A DNA stretch of 64,000 bases, from the NCBI GenBank assembly GCA_007570785.1, contig ML664183.1, positions 12,358,416 to 12,422,415 on the forward strand, written 5' to 3'. This DNA is from Antilocapra americana. Taxonomy: Eukaryota > Chordata > Mammalia > Artiodactyla > Antilocapridae. The notes under the pieces are model-generated. The model searched no databases. It worked only from the letters and a program-made list of their open reading frames with translations, and was not told the origin of the DNA. A program made the translations under genes and the position numbers. This document shows positions 35,318 to 47,959 of the stretch, piece by piece; position 1 is the stretch's first letter, and each line of letters begins with the position of its first letter.

Positions 35318-36858
35318 ATGGTGTGATCACTCACCTAGAGCCAGACATCCTGGAATGTGAAGTCAAGTGGACCTTAGGAAGCATCACTATGAACGAAGCT
35401 AGTGGAGGTGATGGAATTCCAGTTGAACTATTTCAAATCCTGAAAGATGACGTTGTGAAAGTGCTGCACTTAATATGCCAGGAAATATGGAAAACTCAGC
35501 AGTGGCCACAGGACTGGAAAAGGTCAGTTTTCATTCCAATCCTAAAGAAAGGCAATGCCAAAGAATGCTCAAACTACCACACAGTTGCACTCATCTCACA
35601 CGCTAGTAAAGTAATGCTTAAAATTCTCCAAGCCAGGCTTCAGCAATACATGAACTGTGGACTTCCACATGTTCAAGCTGGTTTTAGAAAAGGCAGAGGA
35701 ACCAGAGATCAAATTGCCAACACCCACTGGATCATCGAAAAAGCAAGAAAGTACCAGAAAAACATCTATTTCTGCTTTATTGACTATGCCAAAGCCTTTG
35801 ACTGTGTGGATCACAATAAACTGTGGAAAATTCTGAAGGAGATGGGAATACCAGACCTGACTACCTGACCTGCCTCTTGAGAAACCTTTATGCAGGTCAG
35901 GAAGCAACAGTTAGAATTGGACATGGAATAACAGACTGGTTCCAAATAGGAAAAGGAATACGTCAAGGCTGTATATTGTCACCCTGCTTATTTAACTTAT
36001 ATGCAGAGTACATCATGAGAAACACTGGGCTGGAAGAAGCACAGGCTGGAATCAAGATTGCCAGGAGAAATATCAATAACCTCAGATATGCAGATGACAC
36101 CGTCCTTATGGCAGAAAGTGAAAATCAAAAGAGCCTCTTGATGAAAGTGAAAGAGGAGAGTGAAAAATTGGCTTAAAGCTCAACATTCCGAAAACTAAGA
36201 TCATAGCATCTGGTCCCATTACTTCATGGTGGATAGATGGGGAAACAGTGAAAACAATGGCTGACTTTATTTTCCTGGGCTCCAAAATCACTGCCGATGG
36301 TGATTGCAGCCATGAAATTAAAAGACGCTTACTCCTTGAAAGGAGAGCTATTACCAACCTAGACAGCATATTGAAAAACAGAGACATTACTTTGCCAACA
36401 AAGGTCCGTCTAGTCAAGGCTATGGTTTTTCCAGTAGTCATGTATGGATGTGAGAGTTGGACGGTGAAGAAAGCTGAGCACTGACGAACTGATGCTTTTG
36501 AACTGTGGTGTTGGAGAAGACTCTTGAGAGTTCCTTGGACTGCAAGGAGATCCAACCAGTCCATCCTAAAGAAGATCAGACCTGGGTGTTTATTGGAAGG
36601 ACTCATGTTGAAACTGAAACTCCAATACTTTGGCCACCTGATGCGAAGAGTTAACTCATTGGCAAACACCGTAATGTTGGGAAGGATTAGGGGCAGGAGG
36701 AGAAGGGGACGACAGAGGATGAGATGGCTGGATGGCATCACCAACTCGATGGACATGGATTTGGGTAGACTCCAGGAGTTGGTGATGAACAGGGAGGCCT
36801 GGCGTGCTGAGATCCATGGAGTCACAAAGAGTTGGACATAACTGAATAACTGAACTGA
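35318..36858 (+). mobile_element. BovB LINE, 5'-truncated, RT domain and 3' end
   Basis: Plus-strand BovB, antisense to EXOC6. The first frame (35323-35868) holds the RT N-terminal blocks (SGGDGIPVELFQILK, QAGFRKGRGTRDQIAN, IDYAKAFDCVDHNKLWKIL). After a shift near 35860 a second frame (35823-36176) carries RQGCILSPCLFNLYAEYIM and the catalytic YADD at 36087-36098. It then breaks again just after 36160 and continues as FIFLGSKITADGDCSHEIK (36248-36484) and the tail peptide (36524-36841). At least three frame breaks make it non-functional. 3' tail AACTGAATAACTGAACTGAG. Confidence 0.93.
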
Positions 36859-36994
36859 GTGAACAAAAAAGGCATGATTCTTGTCTTCATGGGCTTATCG
36901 CTGTGCTTTTTCTTTTATGTTACCTGTATTGTTATGAATCCTTGCTCCAGAACTGCTTATTTTTAAAAATACCTTTGATGTGGTAGGAATATAG

Positions 36995-37155
36995 TTAGGC
37001 TGCTATTTTGGGATGACCCAGAGAGAGGGAATTGGGAGGGAGTTGGGAGGGGGATTCTGGAAGCGGAACACATGTATACCCATGGCAGATTCATGTCAAT
37101 GTATGGCAAAACCAACATGATAATGTAAAGAAAATTAAAATAAAATTAAAAGAAT
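36995..37155 (+). mobile_element. L1-BT 3'UTR fragment
   Basis: TGGGATGACCCAGAGAGAGG, ACACATGTATACCCATGGC, GTATGGCAAAACCAACATGA, then an A-rich AATTAAAATAAAATTAAAA tail: the 3' end of the bovine L1. Confidence 0.88.
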
Positions 37156-38209
37156 AAAACCTCAGCATTTAACTAATTTGCTAATGAGGAATGGCATGAA
37201 TCATGAAGTATAAGCATACAGTTAACTTGGGGACAACAGAAACCATGTTACTTGTAAGTTAGAAATACATATCATTTATGTTTCAAAGGCTTGTGTTTTA
37301 TAATTATTTAACACTGAAATGCTAGAGAGCCAATTCTTTTCAATAAATGGTGCTGGGCAACTGGATAACATATGGAACATAATGAATCTTGAACCTTACA
37401 CTTTATATCATGCACAAAAATCATTCCCAGATGTACTGTAAACCTAACAATGAATGGTAAAGCAATAAAACTTTTAGAAGAAAACATTTACAATTTCAGG
37501 GATAGATAAAGACTTCTTAAATTGAACAATGAAAGGAACTGACTAATCATGAAGGAAAAAAATGATAAACAATTTCATTAAAATTATGAGCTTTTATTTA
37601 TCAAAAGCCATCAGTAAGAGTTAACAGACAACTCACTGAGCAGAAGAAGATACCTGCAATACACATACTTAAGAAAGGATTCATAGTCAGAATATACAAA
37701 GAACTTCTAGAAATCAGTAAGAAGTAGACAATCCAATTGAAAAATGAATGGCAAAAACTTGAAAAGGTTATTCACAAAAGAGGATATTCAAACAGACAAG
37801 AGATAAATGAAAAGGAGTTCAATTTTATAAGTTATCAAGGAAATGCAGATTAAAGCCACAATGTAAAAGTTTTAATACCCACTAGAAAGCCTGAAAAGGA
37901 AAAGACAACTAATATCAAGTGATAGCAAGGATGCAGAGCAAAAAGAACTCTTCTACACTGCTGGCTGAAGTATGAAGTATGAACTAGTACTCCTGCTTTG
38001 GAAAACTGCTTCACAGTATCTATTACAACTGATCATACACCTATTCCCCTGACTCAGCAATTCCACTCCTAGGTAAAATACCTCAACAAAAATGTGTGCA
38101 TATTCATCAACAGACATGCAAAAGCATGTCATGTTAGCACAATTTATAACAGTAAAACTGGAGTCAATTCATATCCCCATCAATGTATAAATTATGGAAT
38201 ATTTATATA

Positions 38210-38416
38210 AAATGAAAGTGAAATCGCTCAGTCGTGTCCGACTCTTTTCGACCCCATGGACTGTAGCCCACCAGGCTCCTCAGTCCATGGAATTTTCCAG
38301 GCAAGAATACTGGAGTGGGTTGCCATTTCCTTCTCCTTCCTGACCCAGGGATTGAACCCAGATCTCCCGCATTGCAGGCAGACGCTTTATACTTAAAGCC
38401 ACCAGGGAACATCCTT
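38210..38416 (-). mobile_element. Bov-tA SINE nested in L1
   Basis: Reverse Bov-tA: CGCTCAGTCGTGTCCGACTC, ACCCCATGGACTGTAGCCC, AGATCTCCCGCATTGCAGG, with the 5' end at the right. An 11-bp ATATTTATATA lies on both sides (38199-38209 and 38417-38427) as the target-site duplication, though it is AT-simple. Confidence 0.92.
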
Positions 38417-38541
38417 ATATTTATATAGACTATACAGCAAAGAGAATGAATGAACCATAGCTACATGTAACAGCATAGATAAATTTCACAAACGTAATAC
38501 TGAGCAAAAGAAGACAGAACCAAAAAGTAGTGCATGATTCC

Positions 38542-38751
38542 ACATATATATGCCTATATGCTTAGACACTCAGCTGTACCTGACCCTTTGGGACCCCATG
38601 GACTGTAGGCCACCCGGCTCCTCTGTCCATGGGATTTTTCAGGCAATACTGGAGTGAGTTGCCATTTCCTTCTCCAAGGGATCTTCCCCACCCAGGGATC
38701 GAACCTGCATTGCAGGTAGATTCTTAACTAACTGAGCCACTAGGGAAGTCC
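38542..38751 (-). mobile_element. Bov-tA SINE nested in L1
   Basis: Reverse Bov-tA: GACACTCAGCTGTACCTGAC, ACCCCATGGACTGTAGGCC, CCCAGGGATCGAACCTGC, CACTAGGGAAGTCC. A short TGATTCC repeat at 38535-38541 and 38752-38758 is a plausible duplication. Confidence 0.9.
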
Positions 38752-39192
38752 TGATTCCCTGTACACAAAGTTCAAAATCAGACAAAATTTACCTGTGGTG
38801 TTAGAAATTACTATAATTATTAGCCTTTGAGAGGGAGAAGTGTAGTGAGGGGTGGTGGTCTCTTTCGAGGTACTTCCTAGTCAAGTTGTTCTTTTTGATC
38901 TGGGTGTTACAGAGATGTATTCACTTTGTCAATGATTAGCAATAGTACACTTATGAGTTGTTTGAATGTATATTTCAGTAAAACATTTATTTGAAAAGTG
39001 CTGTGAGTTCCAAATATATCTTACACAATTTGAATTCTCTCTCAAATTCTCTACACAGTTCAGAGGAATGATCACTTCTCTTTTCCCTATTTTTCCAGAA
39101 ATTAAATACTTGAAGATGTATTTAATTAGACAGAATCTAATCCTATATAGGAAAATAAAAATTGTGTTTTTTATGGCATAGGATTATCGTTC

Positions 39193-39718
39193 CTTGGAAG
39201 AAAAGCTATGACCAACCTAGACGGCATATTAAAAAGCAGAGACATCACTTTGCCGACAAAGACCTGTCTAGTCAAAGCTATAGTTTTTCCAGTAGTCATG
39301 TATGGATGTGAGAGTTGGACCATAAAGAAAGCTGAGCGCTGAAGAACTGATAACTGTGAACTGTCGTGTTGGAGAAGACTCTTGAGAGTCCCGTAGACTG
39401 CAAGGAGATCAAAGCAGTCAATCCTAAAAGAAATTAGTACTGAATATTCATTGGAAGGACTGATGCTAAAGCTGAAGCTCCATTAGTTCGGCTACCTGAT
39501 GTGAAGAGCTGACTCACTGGCAAAGACCCTGATGCTGGGAAAGATTGAAGGCAGGAGAAGAGGACAACAGAGGATGAGATGGTTGGATGGCATCACCAAC
39601 TCGATGGACCTGAGTTTGAGCAAGTTCCAGGAGCTGGTGATGGACAGGGAAGCTTGGAGTGCTGCAGCTCATGGGGTCCAAAGAGGCAAACACAACTGAG
39701 TAACTGAACTGAGCTGAA
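39193..39718 (+). mobile_element. BovB LINE 3' fragment
   Basis: Starts at GAAAAGCTATGACCAACC in ORF2 and runs to the 3' tail AACTGAGTAACTGAACTGAG. Multiple lesions; no clear target-site duplication. Confidence 0.9.
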
Positions 39719-39839
39719 CTTTAATAGGCAGCAGAAAATGGTATAGAAAATGACTCAAACATACACTAATAAGAACCATATATTTGATTTTCACTACAAA
39801 AAGATACCTCTCTAAGGGTTTAGACTATATATTCCCAGA

Positions 39840-39960
39840 TTTTTTTTTTTTCTTTTAGCCACGTGGCATGTGGAATCTTAGTTCCCCAACCAGAGATCAA
39901 ACTTACGGCCTCTGCAGTGGAAGCATAGAGTCTTAGCCACTGGACTGCTGGAAGTCCCCT
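39840..39960 (-). mobile_element. CHR-type tRNA SINE
   Basis: Poly-T, then AGCCACGTGGCATGTGG, TTCCCCAACCAGAGATCAAA, TCTTAGCCACTGGACTGCTG: reverse CHR. Confidence 0.9.
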
Positions 39961-39964
39961 AATA

Positions 39965-42900
39965 TGACATCTTTAAAGGCTCTTCATATGACAAGGTATT
40001 CGATCTCTCACTACCCTTGTAATTCTCTCTTATGTGTTCTTAAATCATGCAATACTTAAAGCACAGTCTTAACAGCCTCAAATCACAGTAGTCTATCTTA
40101 AATATCACACATTCATTAATGCAGTCTAAGAATTCCCAGCACACTGCTGGTTCATTTGGAGGTTAGCTAAAACAGCCAGATCTTTTTCATAATAAAAGTC
40201 AGATTTACCACATTCTGTATTTTAAAAATTTAATTTTAAAAAAGTTAAATAGAGCACTCAATATTTTTCTTGCTAAATGTAACTTTGTTGGTTTTGGCTT
40301 ATCACTCAAGTCTACGGAGAGCACTTTGATTCTGTCTTCTATCATTTTAGGTAAGTCTTCTGGCTTTGTATAATCTATCTATATAATTCATATTTCCTCT
40401 ATGTATTTATCCAAGTCATCATTTAAAAAATATGCTGATCCCAAACTGTCAAAGACAGACATCGAGAGGGTGTTGCCAGAATCTTGACTTAAAGCAGCAT
40501 TTCCCAAAGTATGTTCATGTAATACAACTCCAAATTAGCAAAGGATGTATTCTGTGAGGAGTTTAAGTAATGTTGGGTTACCAAACCATTTCTCAGTTCT
40601 TACAATTCTAATGCGCGTGGTAAGTCTCTAACAGGGGATTAGAGTAGAAAGTGTTTCCCAAACTTAGCTGACATAGACTCTTTTTTAAAGAAATCTTTTC
40701 TCATCTTGAGAAATCAGTGTTCCTGGAAAAACACTTCAGGACATACTGCTTGAGGGTGATGATGATACATCAGCCACCATTCTCTGGAGAAGAGATTGTT
40801 TTATTAGCTTCAAACCTATCTAACTGCATTATCATTTAACCTACCTCAACCTCTCCCTATTATCTGAAGGATTATCAAGATATTGTCAGATGCAGCAATA
40901 ATATCTTGCTGTCTCATTTATCACAAAGTGAAATAGAAGCAAGTAAAGAGGATTTAGTATTAGGATTATTAGTGAGCCATGAATGCTCAGTCTACTGTAA
41001 GAATTATGCTCAATAAGAAGCTATGAAGGTGAGAGATACATTTTTAAAGTTTCCCACTAACTTGGCTACATTTTAAAAGTTTTAGTGATTAAACACTAAT
41101 CTTTAGTTTCCTTGGAAATTCAGTTATATGGGACACCTCTTTTTTCAGTGACATTTAGTGAAACTTTGCTATGCATTAAGAATGAGTTATTTTAAAATGT
41201 ATTACTGAATAGTATATATTATACAAAGAATCTTACATGTAAATTTTTTAAGGTTTTCATTTTATACATTTTGAAATTCTTTTGAAATCCATTTGAAAGA
41301 TTATATTTAACAAAAGAGATGGTCTTTGGGAAAGAAAACAGATACACACAAGTGTATCAAAGTCCGTCATCATTTAGTGACTTCATTTCAGAACTGCGGG
41401 TAGAAGGATGGTAGGCTTTACTTACTAAAAAAGTATACACAGACAAATCATGTTCAAACAGCACATTTAAAATTGAGTGAGGAAGGATACTCACATAAGA
41501 CAGTACCAGTACTGCTAATCCTCCACACTGTCTACTGGGTCAGTAGGTCTTAAAATGTTGTTGAGATAACTGGCTTCCATTAGCAAGCATGTGATTGGCA
41601 GGATGATAAAGTCTTTTCACTCACAGGTCAGCTATTTCCTTTTCTTTAGAAGAGGGCAATTCTGATGATTCATCTTCTAGCTACAGTCTCTCATTGAGTC
41701 CCAATTCTCTTGCCTTCAGCTTTGATATGGTTCTAACTTTCCTCTTGTATCAGCTCATACTTGTCATCAACTCCTCTATTCAGAACACCAAGTATCAGGA
41801 GTTTGACCTCAGGGCAAAGTCTGGGTGGGCAGGTAAAATTTGACCACTGGACCTACTTCCTAATCTTTCATACCCAGCAATTCATGAAGCAGTATCAAAT
41901 TCAAACTGAAAAACAGAAGCATGACCTCTTATAAGTACTATGAAAAGGGCTCTTTTGCCTTTCTAAGTACACTTGAAAAGAACTGTCAGCTGCCCTATTA
42001 AGACAGAAATGGATCACAGACCAGGAAAAAAAGAAGGAAAAGTACAGAAATTCAACTGAAATGTAAATAAAAGTGTTAGCACCCTCTTTATGTTTGGTGA
42101 TATACTACTTTACATAAAAGTGTTAAAATAATATGCTGCTATGAAATATCTTTATGAAGGCAGGAACATAACACTACTGAAACTTTAAGGCATTCTTATT
42201 TAAATAATCACTGACACTGATAAAAAATTCTATCACCTTATATGAGATTAAAGTTTTCAAAACAAATTTTATTTTTGGCCTATTTCCATACTTAGAATTT
42301 TACCACTAAACTATTTGTAAGTTAATCTGAAAAACAAATATAGGTGAAAAATAACTATCATTATCAAGTTGTAATTAAATCCATGCCTCTGAAATCATAA
42401 AATTCATGTTATATCACCATGGTCCAGTATTTAAAGAATTAGTTGCATCTTGTTTTAGAATAGATAAGTAGAAGAAGAAAGTATGATTAAATGTTAACAT
42501 TAATAATCAGGGAAAATAATTTTAAGCCTCTTTTAAGACTAGAAAAATTAATACATAAAAAGTTAGCTCATCAAAATTTCCTATCCACTACTCACTTTCA
42601 CTGTATACTAACTACCACACTTTAAAATTGTGTTTTATATCAACTGGTTATTTCTATATTAATCTTTTAACAGTTCTATGTACTTGTCAGAATGTTTTAA
42701 AACAGACTTTTTTATTCACTTAAATCTCTTCAAGAAATTACCTTGATGAGGAAATGTCAATCTGGACTTAATGCCTCTAAGTACACATAACCTGATAAGT
42801 AAATCAATCAAAAAGACTTGAAATGTTTATTGATATTTATAAGCATGCTTTCATAACAATTCCCTAGTGGGCTATATGCTTGTAAAGATAATTTTTTTGC

Positions 42901-42999
42901 TGTCAAATAATGATTGTTTGAAGGAAGAAAGTACCTAGGATCAGTTTTAATCTGCAACCACCTATCTGGACAAATCAAGGAACAGAATCTTAGCCAAAA
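39965..42999 (-). other. EXOC6: EXOC6 intron segment, repeat-poor
   Basis: About 3 kb of AT-rich intronic DNA in which I recognise no young element, exon or RNA gene. Confidence 0.5.
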
Positions 43000-43617
43000 G
43001 CATTATAAATTAAGTGATCCTACGCAACATGGATGGACCTAGGGATGGATGGACTTACTATACTAAGTACATCAGACAGAAAAAGACAAATACCATGTGA
43101 TATTACTCATATGTAGAATCTAATTTTAAAAAATGATACAAATGAATTAACAAAACAAAAACAGACTTACAGGATTCAAAACAAAATTATGGTTACCAAA
43201 GGGGAAGCGTGGAGAAGATGGATAAATCAGGAGTTTGGGATTAACATATTCACACTTCTATATAGTAGTATAGTAGTATGCTGCATGCTGTGCTTAGTCG
43301 CTCAGTTGTGTCTGACTCTTTGGAACCCCATCGCCAGGGTCCTCTGTCAGAGATTCTCCAGGTAAGAATACTGGAATGGGTTGCCATACTCTCCTTCAGG
43401 GAATCTTCTCAACCCAGGGATCAAACCCAGGGATCAAACCCAGGTCTCCAGCTTTGCAGGTGGTTTCTTTACTGTCTGAGCCACCCAGGAAGCCCCATAA
43501 TAGTATAGCACAGGGAACTCTACTCAATATTCTGTGATAACCTATATGAGAAAAGAATCTGAAACTCACATAACATTTTAAGTCAACTATATTCCAATAA
43601 AATTTTAAAAAAAATTT
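43000..43617 (+). mobile_element. L1 3' end, interrupted by a SINE
   Basis: ACATGGATGGACCTAGGGAT, GACAAATACCATGTGATATT, ATGGTTACCAAAGGGGAAGC, then after the SINE ACAGGGAACTCTACTCAAT and ATTCCAATAAAATTTTAAAA form a typical artiodactyl L1 3' end. Confidence 0.85.
43281..43495 (-). mobile_element. Bov-tA SINE nested in L1
   Basis: Reverse Bov-tA: GCTTAGTCGCTCAGTTGTGT, GGTAAGAATACTGGAATGG, GTCTGAGCCACCCAGGAAGC. A GGGATCAAACCCA unit is duplicated in tandem at about 43418-43444. A TAGTATAG-like repeat flanks it. Confidence 0.9.
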
Positions 43618-43619
43618 TT

Positions 43620-45260
43620 TGATTCTATCTACAATCCTACATGAGATTATAAACTAGAACAGCATAAAATTAATATAAAACTGAAAAAATTAGCAAACAA
43701 TAGATATCAAAGGACTCAGTTTTCTATATAATCTTACTAGGGGCAAGAGGACAGCAACAAAGATAACTACTTGTGAAGAAAATAGATCTACCATCAATAG
43801 TAAGAATACCTTCTGGTAAACTGAAACGGAAGTTTGGAATCCATTTTCTTCATTTTCTACTATCTTTCCCAACTTAGTAAAGCTAACCATCTACCATCTA
43901 TAAATCTAGGTCACTCATAACAGTGTTCCTTGTTTGGCGTAATACACAAGTGCTGACTGTAAACAGAAATAAAAGTGATTATATTTTATATGTTCAGTGC
44001 TTTACAGATTATAATTGGGCAACAGGAATGGCTTTTCTAATTTCCTTCTAAACCTGACTTGAAATATGAGTTATTTCCACACAGCTCACTGTCATATAAG
44101 TATTCCTAGCCAGTTTGTGGATACCGTGATTCTCTAAAGGATTGTTAAGTTCCATAAGGATGGAACTATCTCTTATATTACTTTTGTGTGTATTTTAACC
44201 ACATCTCCCTCACCAAATAATTAGTACCTAGCAGTTCATAAATACTTATTGAACATTGGCTTGGAATAAGCAAAAGCAGCTCTATGTTCAAACATTTATT
44301 GAAATCAGAGCTCTTTAACAACACTGTGGAAGCGTTTATTCATACCAATGGTAGAGCCCCATCTCCAGTTATCTCTACCCCTCAAGGGGATGGGAGCATT
44401 AATAGACTGATATTTAATTCTATCTTCATTTGGTTCTTCTTGCCAAAGGCAGAAGTCACTCCTGTTGTCAATCTTAACACTCCTGAGCCCTCTTACTTGG
44501 ATTTACCCCTTCTCCACACTCTTGCAATCTCAGCTTGATTAAACACCTTAATCCTGGGATTAAGAAAGAAAAAGGAGGGGGAAATTGAAAGAAGAGCATA
44601 AGAAGAAAAATTATGAGGGAGATGGGACAAGGTCATATGGAGAAAATAAAGAAAATGACAATATAGTAGAGAAGTGAAAGAGTAGTAAAGTGAATAGAAG
44701 AAATTTAAAAATCATCACATTTTTCATTATATTTAGAGTTACATGACTGGAAAAGAATTATGTAAATGTCACCACCGCCACCAAAATTGTTTACCTTTAA
44801 AAATTAGTTTTATCCTTTTTTCTGGAGGCATACAGAAAAACTATAAAAACAGCATTCTTTACACTGACAACATTTTAATCAAGGGATTTCTTTTCAGGCT
44901 GTAATAATTTATACTTAACTTGGGTCCTAACACTAATGTTATACTACCAAATTTTCATATATGACCATGAAATCATTAAGAACTTAAAGTATCAATAAAC
45001 CAGAGTATAAAGTTAATATTTAGTCATGTGCTTTGCTAATAACAACTAAATTAAATATTCACCAACAAGAATGTCTTATGAGGTTGGGACACTGAATGGA
45101 TACAGGTTCAGAGAGAAGAACCAAACACCTAGTTATCAAAGAAGCACAAGAAAAGTTGTTTCGAGGCATAAACAAGCATTCGTGTAGCATTAAAAAAAAA
45201 AGAAAAGAAAAAGGCAAGAAGTAGAAAGCAATAAATGAAAAGTACATTATTACATCTTAC
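43620..45260 (-). other. EXOC6: EXOC6 intron segment with L2 3' end
   Basis: An L2-type 3' end (TTAGTACCTAGCAGTTCATA, ATACTTATTGAACATTGGC) lies at about 44140-44265, plus strand. The rest is unassigned. Confidence 0.5.
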
Positions 45261-45334
45261 TTGTCTGAGGTCAATAAATGCAAGTTGCAAGGTATCCCCT
45301 TGGAATCCTGGCACCGGCTCAGAGCTGGCAAACA
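45261..45334 (-). CDS. EXOC6: EXOC6 internal exon (74 nt)
   Basis: Small exon between a poly-pyrimidine TTTTTTCTGATAG acceptor and a CAA|GTAAGA donor. Its first two bases complete the leucine codon begun by the exon at 60444, and it then reads FASSEPVPGFQGDTLQLAFI DLRQ. This matches the Sec15 C-terminal domain just before LLDLFMVWDW of the next exon. Phases 1 in and 0 out fit both neighbours exactly. It sits between introns of about 15.1 and 33.6 kb. Confidence 0.96.
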
Positions 45335-45955
45335 CTATCAGAAAAAAAAAACAAAACATATATATATATAAACAAAATTGCAAGATATACAAGGGTTTAA
45401 GCACTAAATTAATTTCTACTCATTACAAATATACTATAATATTTACAAGTAATCATTTCAAATAAAGACTATTTATAACCTTCAATTTCACCACTGAGAA
45501 TGTTCTCCACACTCATTACCACAAATATTTCAATCATTTTAAACTTCTAATCTGCCATTTAATTACTCTAAATCATTAATTACAATAAATTTTAAATGGT
45601 TATCCCACAAAAGTTCAAGGGTAGTAATATACTTCAATTCAGAAACGTTTTTTGACTCTTTTTAGCCTTAGGTGAATGATTATAGAAGCATTTTGAAACT
45701 ATACCAACGGCATGGTTATCAAAGTATTTCAAAACATCTGCTCTGTTATGGAATATGCTCTATAAATTCCTACTTCTAGCTAAGAGCAATAATAGGCAGC
45801 CATGTAAGAAAGCAACATATAGGTAAAATCTTCGAATTAGAAAAATGAGGATGATACAGGAATGTCTTTCTTTCAAATATTTTTTTCCATAAAGGAATCC
45901 TACTTCTTTAAAAACTAGGGACATCTTAAAAATTAGATTTCAAAAAATATTTTGA
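45335..45955 (-). other. EXOC6: EXOC6 intron segment
   Basis: AT-rich; nothing recognised apart from the TA tract. Confidence 0.5.
45353..45372. repeat. (TA)n tract next to the EXOC6 exon
   Basis: Short AACAAAACATATATATATAT simple sequence within 40 bp upstream, on the gene strand, of the 45334 acceptor. Confidence 0.8.
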
Positions 45956-45959
45956 AAGA

Positions 45960-46065
45960 GCCCAGCTGCACAGTTAGAGATCATAATTCCCAGACCAGTG
46001 ATTAAACCCAGGCCACTGCAGTGAAAGTGCTAAGTCCTACCCACTGGACCACCAGGGAATCTCTT
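45960..46065 (-). mobile_element. CHR-type tRNA SINE
   Basis: Reverse CHR: CCAGTGATTAAACCCAGGCC, GCAGTGAAAGTGC, CACTGGACCACCAGGGAATC. Confidence 0.85.
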
Positions 46066-46069
46066 TCAA

Positions 46070-47222
46070 AAATTTTTTCTACTTACAGAAGTATACTACT
46101 AGTAACACAGCTTTGCTTAGTTAATTGAAGATAATCTCAATACTAGTTATTCTGAAAACAAAAGCCTTGTGGTTCATTAAAAAGACCCTATCATTTTACA
46201 CACATGCTTCTCTGATAAGAATACGAATGTCTGCCACCACTTGCCCTCCCCACTAATACCTGAGTCTTCTTAGAAAGTACTGCAAATTTTCCTTTTGTGA
46301 ATTTATCTGAGCCAGTATTTTAGAAACCACAAAAAGTTTTATATAGATCTTGGAATAACAAAAATAATTCTTTAGTATTTTCTATATGAAATATAGTTTA
46401 GAAAGGCTCAAAATCAACAATTAAAAACCATAAATATATGAAAGTCTAGAACAGCTTAATTTATTTGGCATTTTTGAAGAATGAAGAATTCAAATTAAGT
46501 TTTTATTGTGCATGTTGTAAAGCTAATGATCATTTTCACTTTAAGCATCAAAAGTTTTCATCATAAGCATTTTTTTCCTAAAATTTTAAACTGCATCATA
46601 ATTCTTTCCATGTCTTTTTAAATAATAATACTAAATACTATTTAAACTTTTCTTAATTCTCCTCATTGATAACCATTAAGAACAATTTTTATTCTGGAAT
46701 TTACACCATAAATTCCCAGGGCTGCTATGGTATTAACAGCTGTTTTCTATTACATTTAATTGCTCAGAATGCTGTGTTAAGTTCTTGTGTCTATATTTCA
46801 TAATTTTTCTGCCTTGTCTCTTACAGTTTTAACATAAATGCTTACTCCCTGCTCTCTCACTCATCTCTTATTATGTCATCTATAATCTTCTTGAGCAGGT
46901 AAGTCAGCTAATTATACTAGAACAGTATCTAAAGGAAGAGAAAATACAGCCTGAATAGGATCCTCTCCCACAAGTAATGTGAATGAGTTTATATATGCCT
47001 TTGAGTATATGTACCTTTTAGTTACTCAGAGTTACACCATTTTCCTCCCCACTTCCTGGTTCTCTGCTAGGTACTAAGTAGCTATGCCCATTAGATAGGT
47101 GACTATATTCACCTTTCTTGGGCATCCTATTTCTGGAAAACTAAGATTCATTCAGCAAATCTAACCATACTTTTTTCACTGTTTAGTATAATTTACTCAT
47201 ATCACTGTCTTCATACAATGGA
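46070..47222 (-). other. EXOC6: EXOC6 intron segment, no recognised element
   Basis: AT-rich intronic DNA without a recognisable family. Confidence 0.45.
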
Positions 47223-47230
47223 AAGTAGAA

Positions 47231-47431
47231 AACTTTGGGACTTCCCTGGTGGTCTAGTTGGCTAAGACTCTGAGCTCCCAATGCAGGGGGCCTAGGTTCC
47301 ATTCCTGGTCAGGGAACTAGATCCTACACTCCACAATTAAGAGTTTGCATGCTGCAACTAAAGATCGCATGCTGGAACAAAGCTCAAAATTTCCCATGTG
47401 CCGTAACTAAGACCTGGCACAGCGAAAAAAG
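47231..47431 (+). mobile_element. CHR-type SINE (long form)
   Basis: GGGACTTCCCTGGTGGTCTA, AGCTCCCAATGCAGGGGGCC, AGGGAACTAGATCC, AGAGTTTGCATGC. AAGTAGAA at 47223-47230 and again at 47432-47439 is a likely target-site duplication. Confidence 0.88.
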
Positions 47432-47959
47432 AAGTAGAACAGTTTCATACTGGTGCAACTCCATCACCCCCTACCATGGCCCAGATAACTGGGTTACCTC
47501 TCTTTTAACATGAGATCTTAACTGAAAAATAACAAGCAAAATTCTAATACCTTAAAAGTAAAGATTTTTTTTTTTTTTAATCTAAAAAGTTCTTTTCTTA
47601 AGACCATCCAGTATATTGTTGGCTTTTTTGGCAAGTCTCAGGCTACTCTTTCCAAGTAACAATTAACTATTAATCCCTAGCGGTCTCTAACCAAGACTAT
47701 AAATGTTAGCTCAGCTTCTACCATCACCATACACACACACACACAGACTTCCTATAACACAAAGAGACTTACTTTATATATCAGGCAAAAAACTCAGCTC
47801 AATTCCAATTATAGTTTGACTATTACCTACTTAATCTTCCAGAATTTTTCTACATGGAAAATAATCTGTCAGTTTTCTTCTCTCTCAATTCCTATTTGAG
47901 ATACTATAGTTTAATAAGCCCCAATGCTTGGCATTAAACCAAAGAGCTTAGTGTTAAAA

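Larger units (their letters stand above)
37325..38930 (+). mobile_element. Old L1 ORF2 3' region, interrupted by two SINEs
   Basis: AATAAATGGTGCTGGGCAAC, GCAAAAACTTGAAAAGG, CAGCAATTCCACTCCTAGGT and GACTCAGCAATTCC are classic mammalian L1 ORF2 3' blocks. It is split by Bov-tA SINEs at 38210-38416 and 38542-38751. All frames are closed. Confidence 0.85.
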
